Shown piece after piece: positions 15,927-24,609 of a DNA stretch of 64,000 nucleotides. The notes under the pieces are model-generated. The model saw only the letters and a program-made list of their open reading frames with translations, was not told the DNA's origin and made no database searches. The translations under genes and the position numbers were made by a program. This DNA comes from Bacteroides eggerthii (lineage in GTDB: Bacteria; Bacteroidota; Bacteroidia; Bacteroidales; Bacteroidaceae): assembly GCF_025146565.1 (NCBI RefSeq), contig NZ_CP102258.1:310001-374000 (forward strand), read 5' to 3'. Each line of letters opens with the position of its first letter. Positions within the stretch are counted from its first letter, which is position 1.

Positions 15927-15939
15927 CAGTGACAAAGAT

Positions 15940-18900
15940 ATGAGAAAAATTTCTTTGAATGGGCTTTTTTGTCCAAAAAGTTTTGAAATTAAGCAATTAT
16001 TGCGCGCTATGAAGATCACACTATTCCTTCTTCTGTTTGTAACATTCCAAGCATACTGCGGGAATAGTTACTCTCAAAATGCCAAAGTAAATATCCCCAG
16101 CTCCCAGTTGAGAGTGGGACAGGTGCTTTCCAAAATTGAATCTCAAACAGAGTATTTATTTGTGTACAACAAAAAAAGCGTAGATGTACGCCGCACTGTC
16201 AATGTAGAAGCAGAAGGCAAGTCGGTAGCCGAACTTCTGGATGAAGTCTTTGCAGGAACAAGCATCAAATATGTAATGGAAGGCAAAAACATCGTTCTGA
16301 CCAAGAAAAGCGAAAACACCGAAAACACTGACGGAGTGCAACAAGAGAGAGTCACCGTAAAAGGTGTCGTCACAGACTCTAAAGGCGAACCGATCATCGG
16401 CGCAAACATTCTGGAGAAAGGAACAACCAACGGCATCATTACCAATCTGGACGGTGAATTCACCCTCAATGCACCAGCCAATGCCACTTTAGTCATTTCC
16501 TATATCGGCTATGAGCCCATAAGCATTGCACTTAACGGCCGGACATCGCTGAAAGTACAAATGAAAGAGGAAGCTCTGGCATTGGAGACCGTTGTTGTAA
16601 CAGCTATGGGTATCAAGAAAAAGGAAGCCTCCCTTACTTATTCCACCCAGCAGGTAGGCGGTGATGAGCTGACCCGCGCCAAAGATCCCAACATGATTAA
16701 CGCACTGGCAGGCAAAACAGCAGGTGTGTCTATCACCCGCAACGCCTCCGGTTTAGGCGGCTCTGCCAAAGTTTCCATCCGCGGTATCCGTTCTGCCAAC
16801 GCCGACGGAAACAACCAACCGCTATACGTCATCGACGGTGTACCCATGCTGAACAGCGTGGCCGAACAGGCGTACTCCGCCATGGGTGGCAACAACGACG
16901 CCGGCAACCGCGACTCCGGCGACGGTATTTCCAACTTAAACCCGGACGATATTGAAAGCATGAGCATCTTGAAAGGCGCTTCCGCAGCAGCCCTCTACGG
17001 GTCTCAAGCCGCCAACGGTGTAATCCTGATTACTACCAAAAAAGGAAAAGCCGGTATGCAGCGCATCGTATTCAACTCCAACCTCACCGTAGACCATGCC
17101 ATCTGCCTGCCCGAATTCCAAGACAGATACGGTGCAAGCGGTGCAACCAGTTGGGGAACCGAAGATAAGAATTTGAAGGCCTACAATAATGTAGACGACT
17201 ATTTCAGCAATGGAGTTACTGCAACCAACTCATTATCTATCATGACAGGCAAAGAGAAAATGCAAACCTACTTCTCTTACGCCAACACGACCGCCAAAGG
17301 CATAGTCGATGTGAATAAGCTGCAAAAGCACAATATCACTTTCCGCGAAACGGCTTCTCTGTTCAATGACCGCCTGACCTTGGACGCCAACGTAAACCTG
17401 ATGACTCAGAAAATCAAGAACCGCCCCACTTCCGGTGGTTACTACATGAACCCATTGGTAGGGTTGTACACTTTCCCGCGCGGCGAAGACCTCAGCGCCT
17501 ATCGTGACAACAACGGATTCGAAAAATATGATGAAAACAGAGCCATGCCCTTGCAAAACTGGTATACGGACATCAACGGGTTCAACCAGAACCCTTATTG
17601 GCTGACCAACAGGGTTACCAGCAATGACAAGCGTTTCCGCACATTGGCCGCATTAAGCGCCAACCTGAAAATAAACGACTGGTTTAGCATTCAGGCTCGT
17701 GGCAACGTGGACTATATCAATGACAATTACGAACAGAAGATGTATGCCGGCACAGCAGCCGATGTGGCACATCAAAACGGACGTTACATCAAAATGAACC
17801 GTCAGGATTTCATGATTTACGGTGACGTTATGGCTATGTTCAACAAGACATGGAATGACTGGACTTTGAATGCAGCCATAGGCAGCAGCATCAATACCAC
17901 AAAAGTGAATTCCTTAAGCCTTGATTCCGGTAAGTCCGGTTTATACAAAGCCAATGTATTCACAGTCCCCAACATGAACCTGGGCGGTGCAGGCACTTCA
18001 TTCATTGATGAGACAGCCAACCAAAGGCGTACCATCCAATCCTTATTCGCAACGGCTCAGATCGGTTGGAAAGAGAGTATCTACCTGGATGTTACCGCAC
18101 GCAACGACTGGTCCTCCACGCTTGCCAATACCAAGAGTGAAAATTCCGGATTCTTCTATCCGTCAGTCGGCCTTTCATGGATTATCAACAAGACTCTCAA
18201 CCTGCCGGAATGGATCAGCTTCGGCAAAGTGCGCGCTTCCTGGGCACAAGTAGGTAACGACCTTCCTATCGGCATCACCAGTCCGGCACAGACAATTACG
18301 GCAGGCGGTGTGGTGCAGCCTATCGACTATTACTTTGCGGAAGACCTGAAACCGGAAATCAGTAACTCCATCGAAGTAGGTACCGAATGGAAATTCTTCA
18401 ACAGCCGTTTGGACTTTGATTTCACGTTCTACCGCACCGATACCAAGAACCAGTTGATTCGCGTCAACACCACAGCCGAGCAACGTCCTTACCGCTGGAT
18501 AAATGCAGGTAAAATCCGCAACACAGGCGTTGAAATCACTTTAGGCGCAACTCCGTTGATGAACGATGACTTCCGTTGGAAAACACAGTTCAACTTCGCC
18601 ACCAACAAGAATAAGATTGTTTCCCTGGGTGGCACCCCCAACTTCCAATACGCATCGGGCAACGTAAGCATGCCTTATAAGATGATGGTCGTAGAAGGCG
18701 GTTCGCTGGGCGATATTTACGGCAACGTATTTGTACGCGACGAAAGCGGCAAAATCCTGCTGGAACCCGAAACAGACAAAGACGGCAAACCCAATGCAAA
18801 GGCCGGACTGCCACAGGTCACTACGGACAAGGCCGCCAAGATCGGTAATTTCAATCCCGACTGGACGCTGGGGTGGAGCAACACTCTGACCTACAAAGGC

Positions 18901-19362
18901 TTCTCCCTTTACTTCCTGATTGACACACGCGTAGGCGGCGACGTTATTTCACTGACACAAGCCGGACTGGACTATGCAGGGGTAAGCAAAGCAACCGGTG
19001 ACGCCCGCAACGCAGGTCATTATATGCTGGAAGGACACAAGATCAGCGATGTGCAGAAGTTCTATCAAATGGTGGGCGACCGCGGCAACGGCACAACCGA
19101 ATTTTACCGCTACGACGGAACGAACATCCGCCTGCGTGAAGTCTCATTGGGTTATTCCTTCCCGCAACGGATGCTCGAAAAGACCGGATTCATCAAAGGC
19201 GTAGACCTTTCGTTGGTGGCACGCAACCTGTTCTTCATTTACAAAGACGCCCCGTTCGATCCGGATGCAACAATGTCAGTGGGCAATGACAACCAAGGTC
19301 TGGACACCTTCGGCATGCCTTCAACAAGAAACATCGGATTCAACATTAAATTCACTTTCTAA
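15940..19362 (+). CDS. SusC/RagA-family TonB-dependent transporter with STN domain
   Basis: A 1140-residue outer-membrane transporter. After a long signal region (hydrophobic core about 25-40) comes an STN signalling domain (about 50-120, VLSKIESQTEYLFVYNKK). A carboxypeptidase-regulatory-like beta domain (about 137-215), a TonB box near ETVVVTAMG (about 218-226), the plug (about 230-350) and a 22-strand barrel ending in NIKFTF follow. The STN domain marks it as a transducer that signals to the upstream FecR/ECF pair. The substrate is not shown: no carbohydrate-active enzyme is nearby. It is co-transcribed with the SusD-like gene 13 bases downstream. The leader is overlapped by a candidate antisense RNA. 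Confidence 0.96.
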   Translation: MRKISLNGLFCPKSFEIKQLLRAMKITLFLLLFVTFQAYCGNSYSQNAKVNIPSSQLRVGQVLSKIESQTEYLFVYNKKSVDVRRTVNVEAEGKSVAELLDEVFAGTSIKYVMEGKNIVLTKKSENTENTDGVQQERVTVKGVVTDSKGEPIIGANILEKGTTNGIITNLDGEFTLNAPANATLVISYIGYEPISIALNGRTSLKVQMKEEALALETVVVTAMGIKKKEASLTYSTQQVGGDELTRAKDPNMINALAGKTAGVSITRNASGLGGSAKVSIRGIRSANADGNNQPLYVIDGVPMLNSVAEQAYSAMGGNNDAGNRDSGDGISNLNPDDIESMSILKGASAAALYGSQAANGVILITTKKGKAGMQRIVFNSNLTVDHAICLPEFQDRYGASGATSWGTEDKNLKAYNNVDDYFSNGVTATNSLSIMTGKEKMQTYFSYANTTAKGIVDVNKLQKHNITFRETASLFNDRLTLDANVNLMTQKIKNRPTSGGYYMNPLVGLYTFPRGEDLSAYRDNNGFEKYDENRAMPLQNWYTDINGFNQNPYWLTNRVTSNDKRFRTLAALSANLKINDWFSIQARGNVDYINDNYEQKMYAGTAADVAHQNGRYIKMNRQDFMIYGDVMAMFNKTWNDWTLNAAIGSSINTTKVNSLSLDSGKSGLYKANVFTVPNMNLGGAGTSFIDETANQRRTIQSLFATAQIGWKESIYLDVTARNDWSSTLANTKSENSGFFYPSVGLSWIINKTLNLPEWISFGKVRASWAQVGNDLPIGITSPAQTITAGGVVQPIDYYFAEDLKPEISNSIEVGTEWKFFNSRLDFDFTFYRTDTKNQLIRVNTTAEQRPYRWINAGKIRNTGVEITLGATPLMNDDFRWKTQFNFATNKNKIVSLGGTPNFQYASGNVSMPYKMMVVEGGSLGDIYGNVFVRDESGKILLEPETDKDGKPNAKAGLPQVTTDKAAKIGNFNPDWTLGWSNTLTYKGFSLYFLIDTRVGGDVISLTQAGLDYAGVSKATGDARNAGHYMLEGHKISDVQKFYQMVGDRGNGTTEFYRYDGTNIRLREVSLGYSFPQRMLEKTGFIKGVDLSLVARNLFFIYKDAPFDPDATMSVGNDNQGLDTFGMPSTRNIGFNIKFTF

Positions 19363-19375
19363 ATACCCGAACGAT

Positions 19376-21001
19376 ATGAATAAGATAAAATATACAACCG
19401 CATTACTCCTCGGCGGACTCCTGAGTTTCTCATCCTGTACCGATAACTTTACCGACTTCAACAGCACCGACGGAGCCTATACAGACGAATTACAGAAGTA
19501 CGACAATCAAACCAACCTCGTACCTTTCTCCACCATTCAGAAAGGCATCATCTACCAGACCGGTGTAAACGGAACCGACTGGCAATATCAAATCATACAG
19601 AACTTGGCTGCCGATATGTTCTGCGGATATTTCCACGACATGAACGGCGCGTTCAATGCAAACAACTCCACCTACAACCTGAATAACGGTTGGACAAGTG
19701 CCATGTGGGTGTACACCTACGGATATGTCATGCCTTCCATCGCCGATGCCGAGAAACTGAACACAGAAAAGGAATGGCCTCTGTACCACGCCATTACCAA
19801 AATCCTTAAAGTGGCAACCCTTCACCGGGTAAGCGACTATTACGGTCCAATCCTTTACGACGGATTCGGAACCGCCGACCAAAAGCCACAGTCACAAGAA
19901 GAAGTTTACAAACGTTTCTTTGAAGACCTCGCCACAGCGGTGAATATATTGAAAGACTATAAGGGCGGCGTGTCTTTTGAAAGCGCCGACTTCATGATGC
20001 CTGAAGGCAAACGCACTCCCGCACAATGGCTGAAATTTGCCAACTCCCTGCGCTTGCGTCTTGCCATGCGTGTATCCAATGTGGCTCCCGCGCTGGCAGA
20101 AGAACAAGCCAAGGCAGCTTTGGACTCCAAGAACGGCGGCGTACTGGAAACTGCTAACGAAACAGTGGGGCAATACGGCATCCGCAACCCGCTGGGTGGT
20201 GTTGCCGGCTGGAGCGAAGTATATATGAATGCAAGTTTGGAGTCGTACCTGAAAGGCTATAACGACCCTCGCATCAAATCCTACTTCAACCTCGCACAAG
20301 ACGGCAGGGACAAAGAGGGAAACATTATTAAGGAAGTTGCCGGTGTGAAACAGCTAAACAGCATCGAAGGTGAATACAAAGGCGTCCGCCAGGGAACAGG
20401 CGTAGCCGACAACCGCTACTCCACCCACTCTCAGACCGCCATCACAACCGGCAGTAAAATCATCGTCATGAGTGCTGCCGAAGTATGGTTCCTGCGTGCA
20501 GAAGCAGCCCTGAGGAATTACACGTCCGAGAATGTAGAAAACTGCTATAAGCAGGGCATCACCGTCTCTTTCGCACAATGGGATGCCAGCGGCGTCAGTG
20601 AATATCTGGAAAGCGAAGAAACTCCGGCGGCTTATGTAGACGCATTCGATAAGAAATTCGATGCGGACGCACCGACAAGCATCACTCCGAAATGGGATGA
20701 AAGCGCCCCACTGGAACTGAAACTGGAAAGAATCATCACCCAAAAGTGGCTGGCTATCTATCCGGAAGGTTGTGAAGCATGGGCGGAACAACGCCGCACC
20801 GGTTATCCCCAGCTCATCAAGGTTGCAGTGAACAACAGCGGCAACACCATCAGCACCGACGATATGATTCGCCGTGTCTTTTTCAACCAAGACTACAAGA
20901 CGGACAACAAAGCTCTATATGACGCCTTAGTCAGCAAGCTGGGCGGTGCAGACAACGGTGGCACGCGCCTTTGGTGGGATGCCGGAGGGAATAACTTCTA
21001 A
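19376..21001 (+). CDS. SusD/RagB-family nutrient-binding lipoprotein
   Basis: A 541-residue surface lipoprotein (MNKIKYTTALLLGGLLSFSSC, lipid-modified Cys20). It caps the SusC barrel and captures substrate. SusD-type tetratricopeptide helices and the ending region RLWWDAGGNNF are recognisable. The SusD_2/SusD-like family is suggested by AEVWFLRAEAALRNY and ITQKWLAIYPEGCEAWAEQRRTGYP. The start at 19376 gives a proper signal peptide. The open frame extends upstream into susC and that part is ignored. A strong terminator follows 70 bases downstream, closing the operon without any enzyme gene. Confidence 0.95.
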   Translation: MNKIKYTTALLLGGLLSFSSCTDNFTDFNSTDGAYTDELQKYDNQTNLVPFSTIQKGIIYQTGVNGTDWQYQIIQNLAADMFCGYFHDMNGAFNANNSTYNLNNGWTSAMWVYTYGYVMPSIADAEKLNTEKEWPLYHAITKILKVATLHRVSDYYGPILYDGFGTADQKPQSQEEVYKRFFEDLATAVNILKDYKGGVSFESADFMMPEGKRTPAQWLKFANSLRLRLAMRVSNVAPALAEEQAKAALDSKNGGVLETANETVGQYGIRNPLGGVAGWSEVYMNASLESYLKGYNDPRIKSYFNLAQDGRDKEGNIIKEVAGVKQLNSIEGEYKGVRQGTGVADNRYSTHSQTAITTGSKIIVMSAAEVWFLRAEAALRNYTSENVENCYKQGITVSFAQWDASGVSEYLESEETPAAYVDAFDKKFDADAPTSITPKWDESAPLELKLERIITQKWLAIYPEGCEAWAEQRRTGYPQLIKVAVNNSGNTISTDDMIRRVFFNQDYKTDNKALYDALVSKLGGADNGGTRLWWDAGGNNF

Positions 21002-21070
21002 ATGATACAAAGGTATATTCTTTGATTAATGACGTTTTCTTTGTATTAGTTATTACGGTAAAAAGATTGT

Positions 21071-21108
21071 AAGGAGCAAAGTCGGGGGGACTTTGCTCCT
21101 TCTTTTTA
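21071..21108 (+). terminator. Terminator of the SusC/SusD operon
   Basis: AAGGAGCAAAGTC (21071-21083) pairs with GACTTTGCTCCTT (21089-21101) over 13 base pairs with loop GGGGG, then TCTTTTTAT. Confidence 0.92.
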
Positions 21109-21200
21109 TGAAGTGAGCAAAAGGAGATATGATGATAGTCAAGGGGCTCGTTTTCTTACGCTCCGGGAGCTATGCAGATAAGCTCGGAGGGTTTGGAGAA

Positions 21201-21310
21201 TACCTACGGTTGGTACGGAATGTACCAACCGTAGGTACAACGTGTTCCTTAGGTTGGTAGGACAAGTACCAAAGGGTGGAACAACTCATACCAAAGGAGG
21301 GTATAAATTT
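21201..21310. repeat. Array 2: five 22-base units with TACC-N7-GGTA
   Basis: Five tandem units of exactly 22 bases start at 21201, 21223, 21245, 21267 and 21289. Each begins with an imperfect palindrome of the form TACC-N7-GGTA (15 bases) followed by 7 unrelated bases. Units 3 and 4 each deviate at one palindrome position. Units 1 and 2 are also mirror images, giving a perfect 16-base inverted repeat (21201-21216 with 21222-21237). The array lies in the 347-base convergent gap between the susD terminator and the 3' end of buk; the rest of that gap shows nothing further. Confidence 0.85.
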
Positions 21311-21348
21311 GGTATAGGTATCTCATTCAAATCATGGGCAGTATAAAT

Positions 21349-22410
21349 CTATTTGTATACCTGTATCGGCAGTTCCCCCCTCAATGCTCCAAGCACATTC
21401 AATGCCAATGCCTCCATTTCGTCCTCACCCGGATAAACATGCACCGGTGCAAGGAACGAGATACGTTCTTTCAGCCGGGAAATGATATAATCGGAATGTG
21501 CCATGCCACCCGTCAGAAGAATGGCGTCTATCTTGCCGTACAACACAACTGAAGCCGCGCCGATGCTTTTAGCGATTTGATAGATCATGGCATCCAGTAC
21601 CAGTCCGGCATGCCTGTCCCCCTCTTCTATCCGGCGGACGATGGCAGGAACATCTGTCGTGCCCAGATGGGCCGTCAGACCGGCACGCCCGGAGATACGC
21701 TTTTTAAGTTCGTCTTTTGTGTAGCGGCCGGAGCAACAAAGGTCGATCAACTGTCCTGCCGGAAGTGTCCCCGCACGCTCCGGCGAAAACGGTCCTTCGC
21801 CGTCAAGCGCATTATTAACGTCGACAGCCTTGCCATGATGATGGACACCGACAGATATGCCACCGCCCAAGTGACAAACAATCAGATCCAGATCTTCATA
21901 CCTGACATGCTGTGCGGCCGCATATCTGCGGGCAATGGCGCGTTGGTTCAGCGCATGCCAGATAGTGATGCGGGGCATCAGAGGAGATCCTGTGATACGG
22001 GCTATCTCATCCAGCTCATCCACAACGCCCGGATCGGCTATGAACGCACGACAACCGGGAAGCAGTGTGGCAAGTTCGGAAGCTATGAGGCATCCCAAGT
22101 TGCAGGCGTGGGTGCGCATGGCATGCAGAATATCATCCAGCATGGCATCATTCACCTCATATACGCCGCCCGGTATCGGTTTCAGCAGTCCGCCGCGTCC
22201 CACTATGGCGTCAAACTCAAAAGGAATATTATCAGCCTCCAGCTCTTTCAGCACCAGGTTCTTGCGGAACTCAAACTGGTCGATGATGTGTGAGAAAGAG
22301 GACAGTTCGTCCACCGTATGGCGGATGTTACGCACCAGACGGGGGGTATCGTTCTCGTATACGGCAATCTTGGTCGAAGTGGAACCGGGGTTGATGACGA
22401 GTATTTTCAT
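21349..22410 (-). CDS. buk: Butyrate kinase
   Basis: A 353-residue acetate/butyrate kinase-family enzyme of the ASKHA fold. It phosphorylates butyrate or branched-chain acids reversibly and yields ATP in the acid-forming direction. The phosphate-binding motif NPGSTSTKIAVY is at residues 7-18. VCHLGGGISVGVH (about 180-192) and ILLTGGMAHSDY (about 297-308) are typical. It lies 11 bases downstream of the phosphate acyltransferase gene and forms a ptb-buk operon. In Bacteroides this pair more likely handles branched-chain acyl-CoA from amino-acid fermentation than butyrate; that is inference. Confidence 0.95.
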   Translation of the reverse strand: MKILVINPGSTSTKIAVYENDTPRLVRNIRHTVDELSSFSHIIDQFEFRKNLVLKELEADNIPFEFDAIVGRGGLLKPIPGGVYEVNDAMLDDILHAMRTHACNLGCLIASELATLLPGCRAFIADPGVVDELDEIARITGSPLMPRITIWHALNQRAIARRYAAAQHVRYEDLDLIVCHLGGGISVGVHHHGKAVDVNNALDGEGPFSPERAGTLPAGQLIDLCCSGRYTKDELKKRISGRAGLTAHLGTTDVPAIVRRIEEGDRHAGLVLDAMIYQIAKSIGAASVVLYGKIDAILLTGGMAHSDYIISRLKERISFLAPVHVYPGEDEMEALALNVLGALRGELPIQVYK

Positions 22411-22421
22411 TTATATATCTG

Positions 22422-23372
22422 CTATTTGTTTCCTACGGTCATGGCGTGTCCTTCATCTGCAACACCGGAGCAGGTGAGGCATGCCATGGCGATACTGTAA
22501 TATTTGGACAAGCCGGAGTCACTGCGCGACGGCAGCACCACCGGGCAGACAGGCCCCTGAAGCAAACCTGCCATATCGGCATGGGAGAAAAGGGAAACGG
22601 CCTTATAAAAGGCATTGCCCGATTCTATATTCGGGAAAATCAATACATCAGCCTCCCCATTGATGGGAGACACGATGCCCTTAATGTCACCGCTCGTCTT
22701 CTCGCAGGATGTCTTTACGTCCAGCGGGCCGTCGATAATGACATTCCCGAATTCGCCGGCTTCGGCCAGTTCTACAATGTTGACGTAGTCCAACGAATGG
22801 GGAAACTTGGCGCTCACTTTCTCCGTACAATGGATAAGGGCGATGCGCGGTTGCCCGATACCAAAATGGCGACAGGTATGAATGGCGTACCAAATCATCT
22901 CTATCCGCTGCTGCAGAGTGGGCCGGGGAATGACAGCGGCATCCGAAAAAAACAGCAGTTTATCATAGGTGGGAATCTGCATTACAGCAAGGTGCGTCAG
23001 AATCTTTCCTTTGGGCAGCAGGCCCTTCTCTTTGTCGAGAATGGCATGGAGCAGGTTGTCTGTATTGATTATGCCTTTCATCAAAATGTCCGCGCCACCC
23101 TCACGCACGATGCGCACCGCTTCGCGTGCGGCTTCATCTTTGTCCTCGATATGCAAAGTCCGCACATACTCAGGATACTTCTTCAAGGTAGGATATTTTT
23201 CCAGAATAGCCGAATCGCCAATCATCAGAAACTCCGCAATACCTTCATCCAAAGCGCGGGATATGGCATATTCAGTATTGGGGTCATCAGCACAAACTAC
23301 GGCAATGCGCTTCCTCTTATTCAAGGTTTTCAGGTGGGAGGTCAGTTGATCAAAGTTCCGAATAGGTTCCAT
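22422..23372 (-). CDS. ptb: Phosphate butyryltransferase
   Basis: A 316-residue member of the phosphate acetyl/butyryltransferase family. It exchanges CoA and phosphate on short acyl chains (butyryl-CoA to butyryl phosphate). Recognisable regions are MEPIRNFDQLTSHLK, RKRIAVVCADDPNTEYAISRA (about 21-41), GGADILMKGIINTDNLLHA (about 91-109) and LSHLAV-type segments. It is the first gene of the ptb-buk operon. Upstream lies a 298-base gap shared with the divergent LD-carboxypeptidase gene. Confidence 0.94.
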   Translation of the reverse strand: MEPIRNFDQLTSHLKTLNKRKRIAVVCADDPNTEYAISRALDEGIAEFLMIGDSAILEKYPTLKKYPEYVRTLHIEDKDEAAREAVRIVREGGADILMKGIINTDNLLHAILDKEKGLLPKGKILTHLAVMQIPTYDKLLFFSDAAVIPRPTLQQRIEMIWYAIHTCRHFGIGQPRIALIHCTEKVSAKFPHSLDYVNIVELAEAGEFGNVIIDGPLDVKTSCEKTSGDIKGIVSPINGEADVLIFPNIESGNAFYKAVSLFSHADMAGLLQGPVCPVVLPSRSDSGLSKYYSIAMACLTCSGVADEGHAMTVGNK

Positions 23373-23670
23373 AACGTTAGATTTTTAGCAAATATCTAAA
23401 AAAATGCCGAGAAAATAAACGTTACACCTTATTTTATTTTCTATGTTTAATATCATTTTGACAGAATCGAGACAAAAGAGCAGCGTTTCCTTTGAGACAA
23501 AGGAGCATAAGGACATAAACCATGCAGACAGATACCGATTATGCAACACAACAGATATTTGCTCTTTCGTCCTTATGCCTGAATATGATATAAAAGAAAA
23601 AAACTCTGTGAAACACTGTGTCCTCTGTGGTGAATTATGTACTTTTGCCATAAATACAGAGATATACAAT
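23373..23670. other. Divergent intergenic region, ptb / ldcA
   Basis: This 298-base gap holds an inverted repeat GCATAAGGAC (about 23506-23515) with GTCCTTATGC (about 23570-23579). Near 23605-23635 there is a CTCTGTG...CACTGTG...CTCTGTGG run whose words resemble the arms of the long inverted repeat at 44765. An open frame runs through it to ldcA, but it does not look like protein. No consensus promoter was found. Confidence 0.4.
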
Positions 23671-24609
23671 ATGAACAGCCTCATTTTTCCGCCATACGTG
23701 CATGAGGGAGACCGGGTGATAATCCTCTCTCCTTCCAGCAAGATAGACAAGTCCTTCCTGAAAGGGGCCAAGAAACGGCTGAAGTCATGGGGACTGGAAG
23801 TGGTCATCGCCAAACATGCAGGAAGTGCACATGGAACCTATGCAGGAAGCATACAGCAGCGACTGAAAGACCTGCAAGAAGCTATGGACGACGAGAAAGC
23901 CAAAATCATCCTTTGCAGCCGCGGCGGATACGGCGCTGTGCATCTGGCAGGGAAGCTCGACTTCACCAAGTTTCGCCAGCACCCCAAATGGCTCATCGGC
24001 TTCAGCGACATCACAGCCCTGCATAATGTATTCCAGCATAACGGCTTTGCCTCGCTGCATGCTCCAATGGCGCGTCATCTTACCGTAGAACCGGAAGATG
24101 ATTTCTGCACCCTGGCTCTGAAAGATATTCTGTTCGGCAACAAGCTGCAAGAAGAGATAGCGTTCGGCTACACCTGCCCTGCCCATAAGCTCAACCACAA
24201 AGGCGAGGGAACGGGAATACTCCGGGGAGGAAACATATCCGTCTTTTACGGTCTGCGAGGCACACCTTATGACATTCCGGCAGAAGGCACGATACTCTTC
24301 ATCGAGGACATAGGCGAGCGCCCCCATGCAGTGGAGCGCATGATGTACAACCTGAAGCTGGGCGGCATACTTGAGAAGTTGTCCGGACTGATCATCGGAC
24401 AGTTCACCGAATACGAGGAGAATATGTCTTTAGGCAAAGACTTGTATGGCGCACTGGCCGATCTGGTAAAAGAATATGATTACCCCATATGCTTCGGCTT
24501 TCCGGTGGGACACGTCACAATGAATGTGCCGATGATCAACGGCGCACAGGTCACGCTGGAAGTCGGGAAAAAAGAAGTGAAACTAAGTTTTAACACTCAC
24601 AAAGAATGA
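23671..24609 (+). CDS. LD-carboxypeptidase (peptidase S66)
   Basis: A 312-residue serine peptidase of the LdcA/MccF family, which removes the terminal D-Ala from muropeptide tetrapeptides in the cytoplasm during cell-wall recycling. Motifs: LSPSSKID near the N-terminus, CSRGGYGAVHL, IGFSDITALHN (nucleophile region), FIEDIGERPHAVERM (acid) and FGFPVGH (histidine), the S-E-H triad of the family. The start at 23671 (MNSLIFPPYVHEGDRVIIL) is chosen because family members begin here. Its stop overlaps the start of the next gene (ATGA). Confidence 0.92.
   Translation: MNSLIFPPYVHEGDRVIILSPSSKIDKSFLKGAKKRLKSWGLEVVIAKHAGSAHGTYAGSIQQRLKDLQEAMDDEKAKIILCSRGGYGAVHLAGKLDFTKFRQHPKWLIGFSDITALHNVFQHNGFASLHAPMARHLTVEPEDDFCTLALKDILFGNKLQEEIAFGYTCPAHKLNHKGEGTGILRGGNISVFYGLRGTPYDIPAEGTILFIEDIGERPHAVERMMYNLKLGGILEKLSGLIIGQFTEYEENMSLGKDLYGALADLVKEYDYPICFGFPVGHVTMNVPMINGAQVTLEVGKKEVKLSFNTHKE

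Noticed and set aside
21349..22410. Assignment of buk as acetate kinase
   Set aside because: Length (353) and motif details fit butyrate kinase, and the adjacent ptb gene supports it.
22446..23399. 317-codon + strand open frame opposite ptb
   Set aside because: It is antisense to a conserved acyltransferase and has no consistent protein features.
23443..23670. 76-residue N-terminal extension of the LD-carboxypeptidase
   Set aside because: The extension is not conserved-looking, contains repeat words, and the family start lies at 23671.
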